A stretch of 38,161 nucleotides of DNA from AG-12 sp027339635 (lineage in GTDB: Bacteria > Chloroflexota > Dormibacteria > Aeolococcales > Bog-877). How positions within the stretch are numbered: the first letter of the stretch is position 1; the number at the start of each line of letters is the position of its first letter. This document shows, piece after piece, positions 1 through 6,846 of the stretch. The stretch spans positions 1-38,161 of the forward strand of contig DAHWNZ010000020.1 in NCBI GenBank assembly GCA_027339635.1, given 5' to 3'. The notes under the pieces are model-generated. The model was not told the origin of the DNA, searched no databases, and saw only the letters and a program-made list of their open reading frames with translations. The position numbers and the translations under genes are program-made.

Positions 1-1
1 G

Positions 2-283
2 AACCTCACCACCGGCAAGGTGGAATGGGATACCCACCTGGACGGCATGCCCCTGGGAGCCGCCACGGTGTCCAACGACCTGGTGTTCACCACTCTCTAC
101 CGGGGAACTCTGGTCGCTCTCAACCGCCGCACCGGCGCCGTCGTCTATCGACAGAAGCTGCCAGCGGCCACTAATGCCCCGATAGCCATTGCCGGCAACA
201 CCGTGCTGGTCCCCGCCGGCGGCCCTGAGGTCCTCGGAGGGACGGGGGGACAGGCCCAGTTGGTGGCGTACTCGCTGCCATGA
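2..283 (+). CDS. PQQ-type beta-propeller repeat protein, C-terminal end (5' partial)
   Basis: The reading frame is open from base 2, so the gene begins outside the window and only the last 93 residues are visible. They contain beta-propeller blade patterns: a T-G-K-V-x-W strand, then 'GTLVALNRRTGAVVYR', the usual alternation of 'L-Y-A-L-d-a-x-T-G' and 'v-x-W/R' found in PQQ-like/quinoprotein WD-type propellers. A Gly-rich loop and a final strand (QLVAYSLP) end the protein. Family members are periplasmic or extracellular binding or dehydrogenase proteins, or BamB-like scaffolds; the visible part does not say which. The stop overlaps an ATG (ATGA at 280) that opens only a 37-codon ORF. The fold is likely; the function is unknown. 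Confidence 0.6.
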   Translation, partial: NLTTGKVEWDTHLDGMPLGAATVSNDLVFTTLYRGTLVALNRRTGAVVYRQKLPAATNAPIAIAGNTVLVPAGGPEVLGGTGGQAQLVAYSLP

Positions 284-492
284 CTTCTGCCCACGATACC
301 GCCGCGGCCCAACCCTCCCGCCGTCGGCGCCCCGCGCCGCTATCTGCGACGTCTTTCGCCACATACTGGCGATCGGACGAAGCCGCGTTGTGACTGCCTT
401 GGCCACAGCGTGCCCAAAAGGCGGTGACGAAGACCTCGCCTGCGCCATAAGCATCTCGTCCCGCCCGACGGTTTCCTGTTGAGGGCCAAGGA

Positions 493-1530
493 ATGAGGAG
501 GGCGGTTGTGCTCGGAGGAACCGGCGCCATTGGGTGGGCAGTGACGCGGCGACTGCGGTCGGATGACTGGGATGTGACCGTCACCGCACGACGGTCCGGC
601 CCGGTGCCGACCGGCTTGCCGGCGACCGGGGCTCACTTTGTGGTGTCCGACCGCCACGAGCCAGAGGCCCTTCGTGCCGTCTTGGCGGCGGGCGCCGATC
701 TGGTCGTTGACTGCAGCTGCTTCACGGCGGACCACGCGGCGGCCCTGGCGCCCTTGCTTGCCGACGTCACATCTGCTGTGATGATCTCCAGCAAGGCGGT
801 CTATGTCGACGGCCATGGCCGGCATTCAAATTCACGTGAGGCTCCCGAATTCCTCCGCCCTGTCGACGAGAGCAACCCGACCCTGCGTCCGAATGGGGAG
901 GACTTCAACACCCCGGCGGGTTACGGACCCAACAAGGTGGCCGCCGAGGAGACCTTGCTCGCGACCGGGGCCAACGTGACGGTCCTGCGGCCATCGAAGG
1001 TCCACGGCGCCTGGAGCCGCCAGCCGCGGGAGTGGCACTTCGTTAAGCGAGTCCTGGATCGCCGCCCCGCCATCCTGCTGGCCCGCGGTGGCGCCGGTGC
1101 CGACCACCCGACCGCTGCCCAGAACTTGGCCGCTCTGGTCCAGCTCGTGGCCGAGAACCCTGCCCCAAGAGTCCTCAACATCGCTGATCCGGACTGTCCC
1201 GACGGGCGCCGCATCGCTGGGGTCATAGCCGCCCACATGGATCACAGCTGGCGAGAGGTGCTGCTTGATGAGGCGGCACCTCCTGGGCTGGGGGCACACC
1301 CCTGGAACCGGGTTCCGCCCTTCGAGCTCGACACCACTGCAGCCGAGCGCCTCGGGTATGTTCCGCATGGAGACTATGCGGCCACGGTTTCCGACGAGGT
1401 CGACTGGCTCGTCGCTGGCTCAGCCGCGCCCGAAGTGGAGCGGTCCTTTGATAGCCTGGTGCGGAGGTACGCCCCCTCACCAGAGGACTACGCATTGGAG
1501 GATGCCTACCTCGGGGAGCGCCCAGGCTGA
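493..1530 (+). CDS. NAD(P)-dependent epimerase/dehydratase-like protein (extended SDR)
   Basis: A 345-residue protein beginning with a Rossmann dinucleotide-binding motif, V-V-L-G-G-T-G-A-I-G at residues 5-14, typical of extended short-chain dehydrogenases. A 'SSKAVY' strand lies near residue 99. The catalytic pair fits Y144-x3-K148 in 'YGPNKVAAEE'. The later 'VLRPSKVHG' (about 163-171) matches the substrate-domain strand of nucleotide-sugar epimerases, and 'HPTAAQNLAALV' matches the usual segment lining the cofactor. Substrates in this family are usually nucleotide sugars, flavonoid-like compounds or isoprenoid-linked sugars; none can be inferred here. The ATG follows a short AAGG. It stands alone on its strand, about 210 nt after the propeller gene. 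The family call is firm; the reaction is open. Confidence 0.85.
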   Translation: MRRAVVLGGTGAIGWAVTRRLRSDDWDVTVTARRSGPVPTGLPATGAHFVVSDRHEPEALRAVLAAGADLVVDCSCFTADHAAALAPLLADVTSAVMISSKAVYVDGHGRHSNSREAPEFLRPVDESNPTLRPNGEDFNTPAGYGPNKVAAEETLLATGANVTVLRPSKVHGAWSRQPREWHFVKRVLDRRPAILLARGGAGADHPTAAQNLAALVQLVAENPAPRVLNIADPDCPDGRRIAGVIAAHMDHSWREVLLDEAAPPGLGAHPWNRVPPFELDTTAAERLGYVPHGDYAATVSDEVDWLVAGSAAPEVERSFDSLVRRYAPSPEDYALEDAYLGERPG

Positions 1531-1794
1531 GCCTCGGCGGTCAGGGCATCGGCTCGAGCTTAGGGCGATCTGACGACGGCCGCTCCAACTGCCGTCGACA
1601 CCGTGCTGAAGGTCCCCAACCTGGAGGGGGACAGGCTGGGGCGGCTCTGTGTTTCGGCACGCGTCGAGGCCCCTCGCCCCACCCCGCAGGGGGCGGCAGC
1701 TGTGGTGGCCGCAGGGGCTTCCGGCCAACGGCCACAGCAACGAAAATCGCTGGTCGCCAGGCCGCGGCGGCCGCACCTTGAGCCTCCTGTGCTA

Positions 1795-1800
1795 TACCTT
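1795..1800 (+). promoter_or_regulatory. -10 element (TACCTT) of a leaderless small gene
   Basis: TACCTT sits six bases before the ATG at 1807 and is part of TATACCTT. No SD sequence lies between them. The same hexamer lies seven bases before the GTG of the ArsR gene at 34125, so the same leaderless arrangement occurs twice. No clear -35 is seen. Confidence 0.4.
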
Positions 1801-1806
1801 GTTGCC

Positions 1807-1947
1807 ATGCCAAGAAGGCACCACGGGCGTCGTGCCGCCCGTACAGTTCGCCGGGCCGGGTGCTGCGGATTGGAGGCCCTGTCCTGCTGCCTGCTGTCAG
1901 CGACCTGTGCTGCCGCCGTTTTGGCCCTGCTAATCTGGCTGATCTGA
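1807..1947 (+). CDS. Small Cys-rich single-pass membrane protein (46 aa, hypothetical)
   Basis: A 46-codon ORF with an unusually organised sequence. The first 17 residues are strongly basic (about eight Arg and two His). They are followed by a Cys-rich stretch with two Cys-Cys pairs (residues 19-20 and 27-28) and a third Cys near 33, then a hydrophobic helix (AAAVLALLIWLI) that ends the protein. This reads as a cytosolic basic head with a C-terminal membrane anchor. There is no SD, but TACCTT lies six bases upstream of the ATG, as for leaderless genes elsewhere in the window. A longer in-frame start at 1603 gives a Pro/Arg-rich extension without coding character, so the short form is preferred. 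I do not recognise a named family. It could be a chance ORF, but the basic/Cys/hydrophobic order and the promoter position argue for a real gene. Confidence 0.45.
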   Translation: MPRRHHGRRAARTVRRAGCCGLEALSCCLLSATCAAAVLALLIWLI

Positions 1948-2116
1948 CCGAGCGGGTCCTGGGGACTCCGCAGGTCAGGTGCCGGGTCGTGCGCCCCTTC
2001 ACCGTGGACTGCAGCGGTGGCCCGCTGGAGTAGGGGGAGTCCCAGGCTGGCGGACTCGGGTAGGGACAGCGTCAGGTTTCCCATCTGATCGGGGCGAGAT
2101 TGGGCCCAAGTGCATC

Positions 2117-3169
2117 TCAAGTGGGAGTGGGCGCCTTCCTGCGGGTGGATCGATGATGCACCATGCTGCGCCTCTGCAACTGGTACCTGCGCCGGGCCAC
2201 CAGATAGGCGGCCGTGCCATACAGCGTTCCCAGCCCCTTGTCGGAAAGCCTCTGCACCAGGGACGCGGCGATGGCGGCAGACAAGGGCACCCCAAACGCC
2301 AGCAGCATGCCCACGCACACCGCCTCGAACCCGCCGAGACCTCCGGGGCTGAACGACAGACTACCGGCGAGGTGAGCAATGGCGTACACCAATGCCGCCT
2401 GGGGATAGCTCAGCATCCCCGGCGCGACTGCCTGGACGGCCAACCAAAACATGGTCACCGTGATGAGCACCTGGGCCACGCTCACCAGCGACCAGGCCAG
2501 TGTGTCCCAGCGGGTTAGGAGTAGCACGGTGCTGCGACGAAGCTCTTCGACGTCTCCTGTGTAGCGGCGAGCGACCGGGATCCTACCCAGAACACGCGTG
2601 ACGGCACGAAAGACGGCGGGAACAGTGAGCACCAAGAATACGGTGGCAATGCCCACGAGGCTCAGCAGGACGCCTGCAGCGGCCTCCGGCCAGCGCAGAG
2701 AACCGGGAACCGCGACCGCCGTGATTAGCAGGGAGTAGATGAGCTCCTGCACGGTGACCGTGGCGACGGCGTCGCCTACCTCGCTTTGACATACCTCACT
2801 GACCAGGACGCACCGGGCCAACTCTCCACCCGGTAGCAACCCCACCGCCTGCCCCGCAAAATTCAACAGGATGGCTCTCGGGAAGGGGATCTTAACTCCG
2901 GCGGCGGCAAGCAGCGGACGCCAGCGAACCCCTTGTAACAGGTAATAGCAGAAGGAGAGCAGGGCCAGCAAGGGCGCGACGGTCGGGTTGAAGCGGCGCG
3001 TCGCTTGCGCGAACCGCTCTGGCGAAGCGAAGAGGAGCAACGCCCCGATAACCCCCAACGCCAACAGGTACGGACCGAAGCGCCGTATCAGGCGCAGTGG
3101 CCGTCCGCTGGAATGCCGGTCGCTCAAGTCCGTCGACGCCAGCGCGTGACGCGTGCCCCCCGGCCCCAA
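2117..3169 (-). CDS. YbhN/LPG-synthase-type (UPF0104) flippase-like membrane protein
   Basis: A 350-residue polytopic membrane protein with about 7-8 hydrophobic segments. It matches the lysylphosphatidylglycerol synthetase transmembrane/UPF0104 family: an early 'RW..LL.A.G' segment, a conserved Gly-rich 'GLLPGGELAR' loop near residue 113, and the diagnostic 'SFSPGGLGGFE' near residues 275-285. Members act in the inner membrane as lipid or lipid-linked-glycan flippases, or as membrane parts of aminoacyl-lipid synthases. No aminoacyl-transferase domain is fused here. The C-terminus is a basic tail of about 25 residues. It is the last gene of the minus-strand run, 15 nt downstream of the VKOR-like gene. 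The start is the first ATG; the N-terminal 25 residues are hydrophilic and a later start is possible. The transported substrate is unknown. Confidence 0.8.
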   Translation of the reverse strand: MGPGGTRHALASTDLSDRHSSGRPLRLIRRFGPYLLALGVIGALLLFASPERFAQATRRFNPTVAPLLALLSFCYYLLQGVRWRPLLAAAGVKIPFPRAILLNFAGQAVGLLPGGELARCVLVSEVCQSEVGDAVATVTVQELIYSLLITAVAVPGSLRWPEAAAGVLLSLVGIATVFLVLTVPAVFRAVTRVLGRIPVARRYTGDVEELRRSTVLLLTRWDTLAWSLVSVAQVLITVTMFWLAVQAVAPGMLSYPQAALVYAIAHLAGSLSFSPGGLGGFEAVCVGMLLAFGVPLSAAIAASLVQRLSDKGLGTLYGTAAYLVARRRYQLQRRSMVHHRSTRRKAPTPT

Positions 3170-3184
3170 ACAACACCGACCAGA

Positions 3185-3799
3185 CTACCGCCGAGCACTG
3201 ATTCCCTGGTCACTGGGGCTGGGCTCACATCGGGGTTGCGGTGCCGCGGCCGCCGGGCACTGCTGGCCTAGGGCGTCGAGCACTTCTGGCAGCCCGGGAG
3301 GGGCAGCGACTATCGCGCAGGCGCAGGCCAGCAAGCATGGTGCGCAGAGGCGTCGTCCGCTCGCCAGCTCCTCGCGAGTCAGGAGCAGCGCACTGGCCAC
3401 ATCCAAAGCCAGCTTGAGACCCATGGCAGCGGGAATGAACCTTGTCCTCTGGGCACGGTCCGCGCCCCCCATGCCGGCTAGGAGCGCGGTGCCGGCGTAA
3501 CTGGCCAACCCCAGCAGGGAGTCCGGCGTGTGTAGCAGCCAGTAGGCGCGGGGCGACGTTACCACGGATTGGGTACCGATCCTGGCGTTCGGCACCGACG
3601 TACCCCGGTGGCCGAGATCTGGGATCATGCCCAGCTGCCGCAGCGCCACCAGACCCATCGAGGAAGTGGCGATCAGTTCCAGGGAGATGATGGCCCTGCG
3701 CCTCCGCACCGCCGCACAGGAGGAGCGCTGGAGATCTTGGGCGACGCGGTGGGCCGCTGCGGTGATGGGACGGCAAAGCTTTTGCGGTTTGGCTTTCAA
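3185..3799 (-). CDS. VKOR-like membrane thiol oxidoreductase
   Basis: The protein has a membrane-segment pattern like vitamin K epoxide reductase (VKOR) family proteins: 'ELIATSSMGLVALRQLGMI', then 'DSLLGLASYAGTALLAGM', then a helix ending in the redox motif L-C-A-P-C-L (C152-x2-C155), then a last hydrophobic helix. VKOR homologues reoxidise periplasmic disulfide-forming partners with quinone. The TTG start at 3799 is chosen because it overlaps the TGA of the upstream SDR gene (TTGA) and has GGAGG five bases before it, which gives 204 residues and translational coupling. An ATG at 3880 would add 27 residues but lies deep inside the SDR gene. The loop cysteine pair found in many VKORs is not visible, so the electron path may differ. 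The C-terminal 30 residues are Pro/Ala-rich. The family call is good; the partner is unknown. Confidence 0.65.
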   Translation of the reverse strand: MKAKPQKLCRPITAAAHRVAQDLQRSSCAAVRRRRAIISLELIATSSMGLVALRQLGMIPDLGHRGTSVPNARIGTQSVVTSPRAYWLLHTPDSLLGLASYAGTALLAGMGGADRAQRTRFIPAAMGLKLALDVASALLLTREELASGRRLCAPCLLACACAIVAAPPGLPEVLDALGQQCPAAAAPQPRCEPSPSDQGISARR

Positions 3800-4791
3800 C
3801 GGAGCCTCCACAGCGACCACCCTGCCGTGAGCGCAAATACCCCGGCGGCGAGTAACGCCCGGCGGTGGAAGCTTCCCCACAGCTGGTAGCTGCGCTCGTG
3901 GGCGACACCGCTGAAGCTCCCCCTGGTGGCCGACTTGTCCTCGACTGGTTCGAAGAGGTTGGACGGGCGGTCACTTTGGTAGGGGAGCGTGGTGTTCTGT
4001 TGGGAGCTGTAGCCCGTCTTGGCCAGATACCGATCTCCCAGTCCGGGGGCTAGTCGGTTGCCCAGGATCACGGCCACGGTCGATCCTCCGCAGAAGACCT
4101 CCCGGCGTCGATGGCGGGATGCGAAATAGACGGCCTCCGCCGGAACCTCTGGCTCATAAATCGGCGGCACGGGTTGGGGATGCCGATCCAGCTTCGACCG
4201 GCACCAGTTGAACTGAGGGGTGTTCACGGCCGGCAGTTGGACCATCGTCACGAAGACGTCGCTTCTGTCGTGCATGAGCTCCGTACGAAGGCTGTCGGTG
4301 AACCCGCGCAGGGCAAACTTCGAGCCGCAATAAGCCGCTTGGAGCGGAATCGCTCGGTAGGAGAGGGCTGACCCCACCTGCACGACAGTGCCCCGGTTCC
4401 TCGGCCGCATCCGTCGCAGCGCTGCCATGGTGCCGTACACCGCCCCCAGGTAGGTGACCTCGGTAGCGCGACGAAACTCGTCTGCCTCAATGTCACAGAC
4501 CGGAGCAAACACGGTCGCCATGGCGTCATTGACCCAGACATCTATAGAACCCAGCCCGTCCTCAGCCAGCTGAGCTGCGCGCTCCACCTGGCGAGGGTCA
4601 GCCACATCGGTCGGTATCGCGATGGCCTGAGCTCCCAGGTTTAAACACTCTTGGGTAGCCTCTTGGAGCCCGCGCTCACCGCGGGCCAACAGCGCCACCC
4701 TGCATCCGCGACGGGCGAAGGCATGGGCGGTCGCCCTGCCGACGCCGGCAGAGGCTCCGGTCACCACCACCACCCGCCCGTCCGCCGTCAC
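3796..4791 (-). CDS. SDR-family oxidoreductase with C-terminal membrane anchor
   Basis: A classical short-chain dehydrogenase of 331 residues. The cofactor motif T-G-A-S-A-G-V-G is at residues 11-18, the usual N-N-A-G is replaced by N-D-A-M (88-91), and the catalytic triad fits S141, Y154 and K158 in 'YCGSK'. Beyond the usual ~250-residue SDR core there is a region with 'PPIYEPEVPAEAVYFA', then a basic linker and 'NLFEPVEDK', ending in a hydrophobic helix (ALLAAGVFALTAGWSLW). The enzyme is therefore probably tethered to the membrane. This long SDR subtype is common in soil actinobacteria; its substrate is not established. The start is GTG, overlapping the TGA of the 47-codon ORF upstream (GTGA). 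The stop overlaps the TTG start of the VKOR-like gene. Both overlaps support one operon. Confidence 0.88.
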   Translation of the reverse strand: MTADGRVVVVTGASAGVGRATAHAFARRGCRVALLARGERGLQEATQECLNLGAQAIAIPTDVADPRQVERAAQLAEDGLGSIDVWVNDAMATVFAPVCDIEADEFRRATEVTYLGAVYGTMAALRRMRPRNRGTVVQVGSALSYRAIPLQAAYCGSKFALRGFTDSLRTELMHDRSDVFVTMVQLPAVNTPQFNWCRSKLDRHPQPVPPIYEPEVPAEAVYFASRHRRREVFCGGSTVAVILGNRLAPGLGDRYLAKTGYSSQQNTTLPYQSDRPSNLFEPVEDKSATRGSFSGVAHERSYQLWGSFHRRALLAAGVFALTAGWSLWRLR

Positions 4792-4931
4792 TTGATGTCT
4801 CTCAGAGAGCTCAGGCTGATATAGTCCGTCCCCCGGTCCGGACGCGCCGCGTCCTGGTGACTGTTTTCTGCTACCACCACATCTCCTTTGTTAACGAGTT
4901 CGTCGTGACTCAACTTCGCGACCCGCGACAT
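4788..4931 (-). CDS. Small hydrophilic ORF between sigma factor and SDR (47 aa, hypothetical)
   Basis: A 47-codon ORF from an ATG at 4931, 47 nt after the sigma-factor stop. Its TGA overlaps the GTG start of the SDR gene (GTGA), a spacing typical of translational coupling. The product is hydrophilic and mixed-charge (first residues MSRVAKLSHDELV, end SLSSLRDIK) and has no membrane segment. There is no SD before the ATG, but AAGGAG lies five bases before an internal GTG at about 4874, which would give a 29-residue version. I do not recognise a family. It could be a small regulator of the sigma factor, a leader ORF that feeds ribosomes into the SDR gene, or chance. The junction is the main support. 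Confidence 0.4.
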   Translation of the reverse strand: MSRVAKLSHDELVNKGDVVVAENSHQDAARPDRGTDYISLSSLRDIK

Positions 4932-4978
4932 CCGCTGTAGCTGGCCACCGCCAGTGGCTGCCGTTCTCCCGGCACCGG

Positions 4979-5698
4979 TCAAGCGGCGGGCGCCGCGACC
5001 AGACCGCTTGGGGCCGCCTGCTTCGCGGCGACGGGCCGAGCCTCCGCACGCCGCCCAGCAACCACGGGCGTGCCCGCGGACCTGGCCCCGGCCGGTCGAG
5101 GAGCCGGCGGAGCGGCCACGCCCCCCAGACCCAGCAGGTGGCGAATACGCTTCAGGGCACGATGGATGAGCAGCTTCACCGCCTCCACCGACTTCCCCAT
5201 CAGCAGGGAGATCTCGCGCAGCTCCAACTGCCTTCCATAGCGCAGCCAGAGGGCCCTCCTCTGAGTCGGAGGCAAACTTCGCGAAGCCTCCCACACGGAC
5301 CCCAGTTCGGACTTCAGTACAACCGCTTCGAGGGGATCCGGAGCAAGTGACCTAAGGTCAGAGGCGGCCTCCAGAGAACAGGTCGGGCGCCGCCGCCGGT
5401 AGTGGTCGGCAATGCGGTGCGCAGCTATCCGGTAAAGCCACGGAAGGGGCGTATCGTGGAGCGCCTGGTAGGCCGTGGCATGTCCCACCGCCCGGCAGAA
5501 CACGTCCGCAACCAGATCCTCTGCAATGTCCTGGGTGGCCACGCGCGAGCGCACATATCGCAGGACCGCCTGGTAGTGGTTGCGGTAGAGCTGTTCGGCG
5601 TCAACCCCTAGAGCCGCCGCCCCCGCTGCCCGTTGGCTCTGAGTCATTGCCACCACGCGTAACTTGACGTTTGCCGTTGTCTTGCTGCTGTAGTTCAT
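4979..5698 (-). CDS. ECF-type RNA polymerase sigma factor (sigma-70 family)
   Basis: A 239-residue alternative sigma factor. Region 2 spans about residues 36-103 ('LYRNHYQAVLRYVRSR', then 'DIAEDLVADVFCRA', then 'LPWLYRIAAHRIADHYRRRR'). Region 4 spans about residues 140-190 ('LPPTQRRALWLRYG', then the helix-turn-helix 'LREISLLMGKSVEAVKLLIHRAL'). The ATG at 5698 is preceded by GGGAGG at an ideal distance; an in-frame ATG at 5797 lacks this, and a later ATG at 5647 is possible. After region 4 there is a tail of about 50 residues rich in Ala, Pro, Arg and Val, unusual for a minimal ECF sigma. No recognisable anti-sigma gene adjoins it. It heads the run leading to SDR, VKOR-like and flippase-like genes, so it may drive its own operon. 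Confidence 0.88.
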   Translation of the reverse strand: MNYSSKTTANVKLRVVAMTQSQRAAGAAALGVDAEQLYRNHYQAVLRYVRSRVATQDIAEDLVADVFCRAVGHATAYQALHDTPLPWLYRIAAHRIADHYRRRRPTCSLEAASDLRSLAPDPLEAVVLKSELGSVWEASRSLPPTQRRALWLRYGRQLELREISLLMGKSVEAVKLLIHRALKRIRHLLGLGGVAAPPAPRPAGARSAGTPVVAGRRAEARPVAAKQAAPSGLVAAPAA

Positions 5699-6115
5699 CG
5701 CCGACCTCCCTCGAACCGCAATGCATCCTGGCGACACACCGCGTTGCGTCAGCCACCGTACCACATGAGACCGCTTGCGTACAACCATGAGGCACAATCA
5801 AAACCCCCATGTTTTTAAGGCTAATAGATAGGGTGTAGGACTGTTCGCATGGCGGCTAATGTGCGTCATGAATAGTGTTAGGCGTTGATGTTTAGATGGT
5901 GAAATTGGCAGTTACACCAACATCTTGTGTGGTGAACAGTTCGCATAGCTAAACAACCGCGGGGACCGCGGACGAGCGCGCAAGTGAAACCCCGCCGGCG
6001 CTCCCGCGTTTTGCCATCCCGGACAGAACAGCCAGCCCGGGCGCGGGCTTTCCACCCTCGGCATCGGGCCAAAGGAGCGCTGACCGATGACAGAGACGAC
6101 ATCTAGGAGGTTCGT
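5699..6115. promoter_or_regulatory. Divergent regulatory region between sigma factor and 147-aa gene
   Basis: About 420 bases without a clear gene apart from a ten-codon leader ORF at its end. The stretch from about 5800 to 5955 is clearly more AT-rich than its surroundings, as expected for a promoter region. It contains two copies of GTTCGCAT-N-GC (5843-5853 and 5939-5949), and the second copy overlaps an inverted repeat GAAC-A-GTTC (5935-5943). These could be operators or sigma-dependent promoter elements for the two divergent units. No single -35/-10 pair can be chosen with confidence. Confidence 0.45.
5843..5949 (+). repeat. Pair of 11-bp direct repeats, GTTCGCAT(G/A)GC
   Basis: The first copy (5843-5853) reads GTTCGCATGGC and the second (5939-5949) GTTCGCATAGC, starting 96 bases apart, in the AT-rich divergent region. 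Ten of eleven bases match. TAA-containing AT-rich sequence follows both within a few bases (GGCTAATG and AGCTAAAC). The spacing and position suggest a protein-binding site or two similar promoters. Confidence 0.4.
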
Positions 6116-6119
6116 ATGA
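6087..6119 (+). CDS. Candidate ten-codon leader ORF
   Basis: ATG at 6087 opens a ten-residue peptide (MTETTSRRFV). AAGGAG lies nine bases upstream. Its TGA overlaps the ATG of the 147-aa gene (ATGA), and the SD of that gene lies inside the leader. This is a possible coupling leader; by length alone it could be chance. Confidence 0.25.
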   Translation: MTETTSRRFV

Positions 6120-6559
6120 GCATTAAGGTGAGCTGGAGGGCCGATGGAGCTTGGTCTCACCCAGCCCCGGAGCCAGGGCGCAAGCCGGGCCATCTTCTAT
6201 CCCCACGAGCCAGGTTGGTCGCCATAGATGAGTGCCTGAACCAGCTCGAGGAGCGGCACCTCAAGGGCGGATACATAGGGCGACAGGCGGCCTGCCACCG
6301 TGTCGTGGCCGCCTTGGTCGCAGCCACCGGCGGCGCGGCCCCCGAGGGCGTTTGGTGCGCGCGCACCTCATATGCCCTCCACGCCGCTCTCCTCGACTGG
6401 CAGTCGGCAATCCTGGACGAGCTCATCCCCCAGCGCAAGGAACGCTTCCCGGATCTGGTCTCAGAGCACGACGAGTGGGCGGTACCCCGACTGCGGCGAG
6501 TCAAGCGGCGCTTCTCCCGGCCCCGGGCAGCCGCGACCGGCTTGGTCGGAGCTGCATGA
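6116..6559 (+). CDS. Hypothetical protein, 147 aa
   Basis: The start is well supported: AGGAGG lies five bases before the ATG. The protein is soluble and helical in appearance, with no signal peptide or membrane segment. The middle (residues 35-115) has regularly spaced charged and aliphatic residues ('RLVAIDECLNQLEERHLKG', 'AACHRVVAALVAATGG', 'YALHAALLDWQSAILDEL') typical of a helical bundle. The C-terminal 30 residues are rich in Arg, Pro and Ala and may be disordered. I do not recognise a family. It is transcribed away from the sigma-factor gene out of the shared AT-rich region, so it may be a sigma target. It is followed by a perfect 10-bp hairpin. Confidence 0.65.
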   Translation: MSIKVSWRADGAWSHPAPEPGRKPGHLLSPRARLVAIDECLNQLEERHLKGGYIGRQAACHRVVAALVAATGGAAPEGVWCARTSYALHAALLDWQSAILDELIPQRKERFPDLVSEHDEWAVPRLRRVKRRFSRPRAAATGLVGAA

Positions 6560-6625
6560 GGCGCACCAGGTGGCCGACAGGCAACCTGTGCCGGACATCA
6601 GCACCTCTTGAGTCCAGTGCCAAAG

Positions 6626-6653
6626 GGGAGGGCGGACCGTGGCCCGCCCTCCC
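6626..6653. terminator. Bidirectional hairpin between convergent genes
   Basis: GGGAGGGCGG (6626-6635) and CCGCCCTCCC (6644-6653) form a perfect 10-bp stem around an eight-base loop. It lies between the 147-aa gene and the convergent 55-aa gene. There is no good T-run on either side, so it may act as a weak intrinsic terminator or a 3'-end stabiliser. Confidence 0.55.
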
Positions 6654-6678
6654 GCCTTCGGTCTGTTCGAGCCTTGAT

Positions 6679-6846
6679 TCAGGCCTGGGTAGGGTCGTTC
6701 TCCCGGGCCACCGCCTTGACGATGTTCTCGGCGACCTGCTCAATACTGAGGCCATGTGCGGCACCGGCCGCGGTCAGGTCGTCGATCGTGATGTCACCCT
6801 CCTCATGGCGCTGGTACAGTTCCGGGCATCCACAGCTCGCGCACAT
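6679..6846 (-). CDS. Small Cys-containing protein (55 aa), possible metal-binding conserved hypothetical
   Basis: A 55-residue protein starting M-C-A-S-C-G-C-P-E: a C-x2-C-x-C cluster at residues 2-7 that could bind zinc, iron or another metal. It is followed by 'ITIDDLTAAGAAHGLSIEQVAENIVKAV', which looks like a small helical domain. The ATG at 6846 has GGAGG eight bases upstream. An upstream in-frame ATG at 6936 would add 30 residues carrying four more cysteines but lacks an SD. I recall similar short proteins (N-terminal Cys motif plus an 'ITMDDL...A' helix) as uncharacterised in soil bacteria; no function is known to me. It converges on the 147-aa gene. Confidence 0.6.
   Translation of the reverse strand: MCASCGCPELYQRHEEGDITIDDLTAAGAAHGLSIEQVAENIVKAVARENDPTQA

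Noticed and set aside
280..393. 37-codon ORF overlapping the stop of the propeller gene (ATGA)
   Set aside because: Only the overlap supports it; the residues are low in information (Ala, Pro, Arg, Ser) and no motif or SD distance adds support.
1560..2318. Long minus-strand open frames across 1.5-2.3 kb
   Set aside because: They overlap the flippase-like gene in another frame and give Arg/Pro/Ala-rich text; no domain found.
5935..5943. GAAC-A-GTTC as a LexA box near the sigma factor
   Set aside because: The spacer is one base instead of four; kept only as part of the repeat region.
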